8,889 nucleotides of DNA. Origin: JBFJWU01 sp041623475 [NCBI: bacterium]. Lineage in GTDB: Bacteria; J088. Below, one piece after another: positions 5,217 through 8,889 of the stretch. Under the pieces are notes generated by a model. The model made no database searches, had not been told where the DNA came from, and saw only the letters and a list, made by a program, of their open reading frames with translations. The DNA is taken from NCBI GenBank assembly GCA_041623475.1, contig JBFJWU010000127.1:1-8889 (forward strand). Reading direction: 5' to 3'. The translations under genes were made by a program, and so were the position numbers. Numbering within the stretch: the stretch's first letter is position 1; every line of letters starts with the position of its first letter.

Positions 5217-6032
5217 ATGACAGCCGACCCGTCGACCGACACAGGTCCATTTCGGTTTTCCTTTCCATCACCGGCTGGTGATACCGGGGTCTTCGGCAAA
5301 TATGACCTGCCCGTCAACGTCTGGTGGTATGAATCTGCCGGGCTGCTGGTTGACACCGGCTGGGCCCAGGACACGGAGTGGATCGGCCATATCAAGGTGC
5401 CGCCAAAGGCCGTTGTCGTAACCCACCACCACCCGGACCACGATGGCGGCCTGGCGGCTGCAATCGACGCCTGGCCCACCGCTGAATTCATTGTCCCCAG
5501 CCCGGCCGGGTTGCACGGTGATGTCCAGATCGTCATCCCCCGCGACGGCAACCTGGTACTGGACCGCTTCCAGTTGATCGAGACACCGGGCCATTGTTCG
5601 CCGCATTTCAGCCTGTGGGACACAGCCACACGCCACCTGTTTACCGGCGATATGGTGCTGGAAACCGGTACGCCGGTTGCCGGTCCGCCCGAAGGGTCAT
5701 TTCCTGAATATATGCACAGCCTTCGGCGACTGATTGATTTGCAACCACGGCGATTGTATCCGGGACATGGCGCGGCCTGCGACCCCGAACAAGCCCAATG
5801 GACCTATGAGCATCGGCAGGCCCGCCTGGACAATGTCCTGGATGCCCTGTCCGGCGGACCGGCAGGGGTTGCGGAACTGGTGGACAACATTTATGTTCGC
5901 CGCGAGGGGATTGACCTGATCGGGATGCACCGGATGGTCGCCGAAATGACGATGCAGGGGTATCTGGACTATCTGGCATCAACGGGCGACGTGGAACCGG
6001 ACGGCGAGTCCTATCGCCTGCGGCGTCGCTGA
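5217..6032 (+). CDS. Metallo-beta-lactamase-fold hydrolase, LACTB2/glyoxalase II-like
   Basis: This 271-residue cytosolic hydrolase binds two zinc-type ions through THHHPDH (His70, His72, Asp74, His75), His126 in ETPGH, Asp145 in FTGD and His184 in YPGH. The complete ligand set argues for an active enzyme. Residues from about 195 to the end fit the winged-helix-like C-terminal domain seen in human LACTB2 relatives (EHRQARLDNVLDAL, then a final GDVEPDGESYRL). Candidate reactions are thioester hydrolysis or single-stranded RNA cleavage, and sequence cannot choose between them. The ATG start has no clear Shine-Dalgarno sequence. It lies 16 bases after the metallophosphoesterase stop, so translation probably depends on the upstream gene. 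Its last 22 bases overlap the 3' end of the opposing NAD synthetase gene. The tail is arginine-rich (RLRRR). Confidence 0.9.
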   Translation: MTADPSTDTGPFRFSFPSPAGDTGVFGKYDLPVNVWWYESAGLLVDTGWAQDTEWIGHIKVPPKAVVVTHHHPDHDGGLAAAIDAWPTAEFIVPSPAGLHGDVQIVIPRDGNLVLDRFQLIETPGHCSPHFSLWDTATRHLFTGDMVLETGTPVAGPPEGSFPEYMHSLRRLIDLQPRRLYPGHGAACDPEQAQWTYEHRQARLDNVLDALSGGPAGVAELVDNIYVRREGIDLIGMHRMVAEMTMQGYLDYLASTGDVEPDGESYRLRRR

Positions 6033-7696
6033 GTAATCGGCATCCGCCGATCCTTGCCGAAGATCCTGCCCGATATCCTGATCCCCGGGGCCGCCTGGCG
6101 GCGTTTGTACTCGTTGCGATCAACGGCATCAAGAACCCGCCGGACAATATCCGGATCGTGCCCGCCAGCAATCAGGTCATTCGAGGACAGGTTTTGTTCG
6201 ACGTACCCCTCGAGGATCGCGTCCAATACGTCATAGGGCGGCAGTGAATCCTGGTCTTTCTGGTCCGGGCGCAGCTCGGCGCTGGGTGGACGGGTCAGGA
6301 TGGAATCCGGGACCGCCATGCCGTGTTCGGCCAGCCACCGGGTCAACCGGTAAACCCACCCTTTGGTCAAGTCCTTGATGACGGCATACCCGCCGGCCAT
6401 GTCGCCGTAGAGGGTCGCATAACCCATTGCCAGCTCGCTCTTGTTACCGGTAGCCAGTACCAGATGCCCAAAGCGGTTCGAAAATGCCATCAGGATTTGC
6501 CCGCGAATCCGGGCCTGCAGGTTTTCAGCGGTAATACCCAATTCATCGCGTGGCCCCAGCCATTGACCGAGGTGATTCAGATAGGATTCAAATACTGGCT
6601 CGATCGAAATTTCTTCAAAGTGCAGGCCGTTTCCCCGTGCCAGGTCACGGGCATCAGAACGGGTTCCCTCGCTGTTAAACCGGCTCGGCATGCTGATCGT
6701 ATGGACCCGGTCAGCTCCCAGGGCACGTGCGGCCAGCAGGGCAACAAGCGCAGAGTCGATGCCGCCGCTCAGGCCGATCAAGACGGACGGAAATCCGTTC
6801 TTGGTGACGTAATCACGCAACCCCAGGCACAGGGCATCGATGACATCGGCCTCGATCGGACGTTCGGTAACCGGTCTCGGGTCAACCGCAGGTCTTTTCC
6901 TGGCTGGTGTCGTGATCCTCGCGCACTGGGTCCATGGCGATGTCGCCGATGCCGGGAATTGGACATCCAGCAGCAATCGCTCAGCGACGAATGGTGTGGC
7001 CTGGGCCAAGACGCCGCCATCCGGGCCAACGACAAAACTGCGGCCATCAAAAACCAGCTCGTCCTGGCCGCCAACCAGGTTGCACACGGCAACCGGAACA
7101 CCAGCCTGGGCCGCACGTTGGGCAAAGACCGACTGGCGAATCCCCGGTTTCTCGCGGTGATAGGGGCTGGCCGACAAATTGACCAGCAACTCGACCCCCT
7201 GTCCTGCCAGTTGGCTGGCGACCGGGTCGGGCTGCCACAGGTCCTCGCAAACCGTCACACCGATCCGGACCCCGTTCAGGACCAGTCGGCCGGGTGCCGT
7301 GGCAGGCGCGAAATACCGCTGCTCGTCAAACGGTCCGTAGTTCGGCAACAGGGTTTTGGAATACCGGTCGACGACAGAGTGACCCTGCATCAGCACCGCT
7401 GCATTGCGCAATTGGCCGGACTCCAGGACCGGTGCGCCAATCAACAGCGGCACATCACCGATCTCGCCAGCCAGGTCGGTGATCGCCTGTTCACAGTCGG
7501 CGACAAAACCGGGGATCAGCAACAGGTCCTCGGGTGGGTAACCGGTCAGGAACAATTCGGGCAGGATAATCAGGTCGGCACCTGCGGCGACGCATTCCCG
7601 ATACCCCTGTAGTGCCAGTTCGGCGTTGCCGGCCAGGTCCCCTACCGTTGCATTCTCCTGGACCAGTGCCAGGCGTATTGTCGTCGTGTCCGTCAT
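6011..7696 (-). CDS. nadE: Glutamine-dependent NAD+ synthetase
   Basis: This 561-residue cytosolic enzyme makes NAD+ from deamido-NAD+ (NaAD) and ATP, using ammonia released from glutamine, the final step of NAD+ synthesis. Residues 5-255 are a nitrilase-fold glutaminase with the full triad: Glu47 in LPELFLTGYPPEDLL, Lys114 in SKTLLP, Cys150 in VCEDLW. Residues 285-555 are the synthetase, with the ATP-pyrophosphatase loop SGGIDS (310-315), TGNKSE (416-421), GDMAGGYAVIKDLTK (431-445) and the RPPSAELRPDQKDQDSLP loop (469-486). Length is standard for the proteobacterial-type two-domain form. The ATG shares its A with the rhomboid TGA stop (TGATG), so translational coupling is expected. The C-terminus ends in five arginines, inside the 22-base convergent overlap with the MBL gene. 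No separate promoter is evident. Confidence 0.97.
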   Translation of the reverse strand: MTDTTTIRLALVQENATVGDLAGNAELALQGYRECVAAGADLIILPELFLTGYPPEDLLLIPGFVADCEQAITDLAGEIGDVPLLIGAPVLESGQLRNAAVLMQGHSVVDRYSKTLLPNYGPFDEQRYFAPATAPGRLVLNGVRIGVTVCEDLWQPDPVASQLAGQGVELLVNLSASPYHREKPGIRQSVFAQRAAQAGVPVAVCNLVGGQDELVFDGRSFVVGPDGGVLAQATPFVAERLLLDVQFPASATSPWTQCARITTPARKRPAVDPRPVTERPIEADVIDALCLGLRDYVTKNGFPSVLIGLSGGIDSALVALLAARALGADRVHTISMPSRFNSEGTRSDARDLARGNGLHFEEISIEPVFESYLNHLGQWLGPRDELGITAENLQARIRGQILMAFSNRFGHLVLATGNKSELAMGYATLYGDMAGGYAVIKDLTKGWVYRLTRWLAEHGMAVPDSILTRPPSAELRPDQKDQDSLPPYDVLDAILEGYVEQNLSSNDLIAGGHDPDIVRRVLDAVDRNEYKRRQAAPGIRISGRIFGKDRRMPITQRRRRR

Positions 7697-8475
7697 CAGT
7701 TATGGGCTCGTTTCCATTTTCGCCGCAACTGCAGTCGGTTGCGAAAGCGTTTGCGCAAAAACGGTGCGTACAGGACAAACCCGCCGACGAAACCGCCGAT
7801 GTGGGCCCACCACGCAACACCACCACCAAGTCCTGTTGATGTCACGCCGGACAAAACCTGGATTAAGAACCAGTACCCGATCGCGAATGCCGCCGGGACC
7901 TGGATCGTCGTCAGAACAATAAAGATCGGGACCAGCATGTGGACCCGCGCGCGTGGATAGAGGATGTAATAGGCAGCCAGGATTCCACTGATGGCGCCGC
8001 TGGCCCCGACCGTCGGGATGAACCAACTCAGTGCAGGCTCCTGGCCCATGTACTGGTAGACAAGCTGGCGTGACACGGGTCCTGACGGAATCGTTCCGGC
8101 CTGCATCCAGGTACTGCCCAGTTGAAAGCCGTGGGCCACCAGTCCTGCCAGGAGATAGAACAGCAGGAACCGGACGTGCCCCATCGCATCTTCGATGTTG
8201 TTGCCAAAGATCCACAGGAACAACATGTTGCCGCCAAGGTGCATCAGCCCACCGTGCATGAACATGCTCGAAAACAGCGATGAAAAACCGCCCAGGCGCG
8301 GACTTTCCGGATGGACCTGTCCACTGACCAGCTCCCAGGGCAGGAAACCGTATTCCCATGTGGCCACTTCGCGCACACCGATCGTACCAAAAAAGATCAG
8401 CACATTGGCCGTAATCAACGCCACCGTCACATAGGGTGTTAATTCGGTCGGATTATCGTCTTTGTAAGGAATCAC
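7696..8475 (-). CDS. Rhomboid-family intramembrane serine protease
   Basis: This 259-residue inner-membrane protease cleaves membrane segments within the bilayer. Several hydrophobic helices are visible: about 15-32, 65-90, 100-118, 155-172, 178-205 and 222-240. Catalytic Ser159 lies in GASGAISG and catalytic His225 in WWAHIGGFVGG. The conserved HGGLMHLGGN (74-83) supplies the oxyanion His/Asn. The loop between helix 3 and the Ser helix (119-154) is some 20-25 residues longer than in compact rhomboids. The tail is strongly basic (RKRFRNRLQLRRKWKR), consistent with a cytosolic C-terminus. The GTG start (8473-8475) gives the family-typical MIPYKDDNPT opening. It lacks a normal ribosome site but carries the 12-base element shared with the HD-GYP gene. 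It is first in an operon with nadE. The natural substrate is unknown. Confidence 0.95.
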   Translation of the reverse strand: MIPYKDDNPTELTPYVTVALITANVLIFFGTIGVREVATWEYGFLPWELVSGQVHPESPRLGGFSSLFSSMFMHGGLMHLGGNMLFLWIFGNNIEDAMGHVRFLLFYLLAGLVAHGFQLGSTWMQAGTIPSGPVSRQLVYQYMGQEPALSWFIPTVGASGAISGILAAYYILYPRARVHMLVPIFIVLTTIQVPAAFAIGYWFLIQVLSGVTSTGLGGGVAWWAHIGGFVGGFVLYAPFLRKRFRNRLQLRRKWKRAHN

Positions 8476-8483
8476 AGAAATTC

Positions 8484-8495
8484 AGTTTACCTGTC
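8484..8495 (-). promoter_or_regulatory. Shared 12-base leader element before the rhomboid GTG start
   Basis: Minus-strand GACAGGTAAACT ends exactly 8 bases before the GTG start, as it does before the HD-GYP gene. No strong -35/-10 pair was found for this operon. Reading TAAACT as the -10 would put the transcription start about 2 bases before GTG, with TTGTCG 19 bases upstream as a weak -35. A protein-binding site is equally possible. Confidence 0.5.
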
Positions 8496-8567
8496 GTCAA
8501 GGGGGGAACGACAAGCGGAAAGGCGATTTGCCACAACGGCACAGAGCAGGAAAAGGGCGAGCCTCCA

Positions 8568-8594
8568 CGGATCATTCGGATCGTACGGATCATC
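8568..8594. repeat. Three tandem 9-base repeats upstream of the rhomboid gene
   Basis: CGGATCATT, CGGATCGTA and CGGATCATC follow one another without gaps and share CGGATC plus T at position 8 in all but one. They lie 93-119 bases before the rhomboid start and just before a possible plus-strand start at 8610. The 9-base period is not a full DNA turn. In one plus frame they read RIIRIVRII, so they may simply be codon repeats. An operator array is the alternative. Confidence 0.5.
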
Positions 8595-8609
8595 ACCAAG
8601 TCAGGATCA

Positions 8610-8889
8610 ATGGTGGGATTCCCGCAATCATTTCCCAACAATGCGAACCCGTGGGTATCTCCGATACCCGGAAGCACAGGCCAGGGTCACCAGACTGGCG
8701 TAAAGAGGCCCGCCGAACGGGGGCAGACCTGCGTCAGTTGTGGCGATGCCCACAGCGAAGACACCGCAGCAATAGCAGCGCTGTTTCGAGGATGGTCCGC
8801 CGAGGATGACGTGCCAGATTGCATAAAACCGCCCACCGTGAGAGGTGGGCAGGTTTGCGTGAGATGGTGCGGCACCCGCAAGGCGGGAC
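8610..8889 (+). CDS. Possible partial gene with paired cysteine knuckles, running off the right edge
   Basis: From ATG 8610 the frame is open for 93 codons to the window edge; it is open further upstream too, to at least 8436. I recognise no family. The first 40 residues are rich in P, G, N and Q. Then come GQTCVSCGD (38-46), an acidic helical stretch (SEDTAAIAALFRGWSAEDD), a single Cys in PDCIKPP, and GQVCVRWCG (80-88). The two knuckles are similar to each other, one CxxC and one CxxxC, suggesting a zinc-binding module. AGGA lies only 3 bases before the ATG, a poor ribosome site. Against it: ATA and AGA codons, rarer in the sure genes, and a terminator-like hairpin inside the frame. Minus-strand frames here are also long, so chance openness is possible. 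Confidence 0.33.
   Translation, partial: MVGFPQSFPNNANPWVSPIPGSTGQGHQTGVKRPAERGQTCVSCGDAHSEDTAAIAALFRGWSAEDDVPDCIKPPTVRGGQVCVRWCGTRKAG
8826..8856 (-). terminator. Strong hairpin, terminator-like on the minus strand
   Basis: GCCCACC (8831-8837) pairs with GGTGGGC (8844-8850) around GTGAGA. Outside it AAACC (8826-8830) pairs with GGTTT (8852-8856), leaving A8851 bulged. On the minus strand the stem ends in GGTTTTAT with an A-rich opposite flank, as in intrinsic terminators. No minus-strand frame stops before it within the window, so it would end an RNA gene or lie in a long 3' region. Other short hairpins sit next to it, such as CCCGC/GCGGG at 8875-8887. Confidence 0.45.

Noticed and set aside
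6323-7612. 429-codon plus-strand open frame
   Set aside because: It is antisense to nadE, rich in Q and R as expected from reverse reading of GC-rich codons, and has no domain signature.
8812-8875. Resemblance to the middle of bacterial RNase P RNA: GTGCCA, AAACCGCC, a stem-loop, then AGGT..G.GTGA.A.GGTGCGG in the right order
   Set aside because: The upstream P4 core should read GAGGAAAGTCC but is GAGGATGGTCC, changing near-universal bases. The P5-P9 segment is missing, the AAACC pairs into a local hairpin, and GTAAGAGCGCACC does not follow. A covariance search with right flank would decide.
8453-8881. Minus-strand frames of 64 to 87 codons upstream of and overlapping the rhomboid start
   Set aside because: All three minus frames are partly open here. 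None shows a motif, ribosome site or family resemblance, and one overlaps the well-supported rhomboid start.
8865-8889. Possible minus-strand tRNA 3' end (GCACCA) ahead of the hairpin
   Set aside because: The 14 visible bases before the would-be acceptor strand do not form a T-arm with the TTCRA loop, so no tRNA can be supported.
1-8889. Mobile elements, CRISPR arrays or phage genes
   Set aside because: No transposase, integrase, terminal inverted repeats or regularly spaced repeats were found. All sure genes are ordinary chromosomal families.

Overview
This is chromosomal-type DNA from a moderately GC-rich bacterium (mid to high 50s percent by eye, not computed). It holds two tRNA genes and seven well-supported protein genes, all of housekeeping or signalling character. 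I saw no phage gene, transposase, CRISPR array or plasmid function. HD-GYP signalling, a two-domain glutamine-dependent NAD synthetase and a rhomboid protease point to a bacterium, probably Gram-negative. I cannot name a phylum from this sequence alone. One tRNA encodes its CCA end and the other does not, so the genome must have a CCA-adding enzyme.

Layout: (1) 1-480: a possible C-terminal tail of a plus-strand gene, then a shared terminator, then minus-strand tRNA-Val and tRNA-Asp. Each tRNA has its own sigma-70-like promoter, and decayed tRNA-Val-like fragments lie upstream. (2) 480-4446, minus strand: a glyoxylate-type class V aminotransferase, a GAF/HD-GYP cyclic-di-GMP phosphodiesterase-like protein with its own promoter, and a small HAD phosphatase. 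(3) 4447-4534: a compact divergent control region with overlapping -10 boxes on the two strands. (4) 4535-6032, plus strand: a two-gene operon of an atypical YfcE-like metallophosphoesterase and a LACTB2-like metallo-beta-lactamase-fold hydrolase. (5) 6011-8475, minus strand: a rhomboid protease translationally coupled to NAD synthetase, whose 3' end overlaps the plus-strand operon by 22 bases. (6) 8476-8889: no certain gene. It holds the rhomboid leader, a triple 9-base repeat, a long open plus-strand frame with paired cysteine knuckles that leaves the window, and a strong terminator-like hairpin.

How the genes fit together: the aminotransferase and the HAD phosphatase could both serve glycolate/glyoxylate metabolism, but neither substrate can be fixed from sequence. 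The HD-GYP protein would act in cyclic-di-GMP turnover. NAD synthetase completes NAD+ synthesis, and its coupling to a membrane protease has no obvious metabolic reason. The most unexpected signal is an identical 12-base element placed exactly 8 bases before the GTG start codons of two unrelated genes 5 kb apart (HD-GYP and rhomboid). No complete new multi-gene system is evident.
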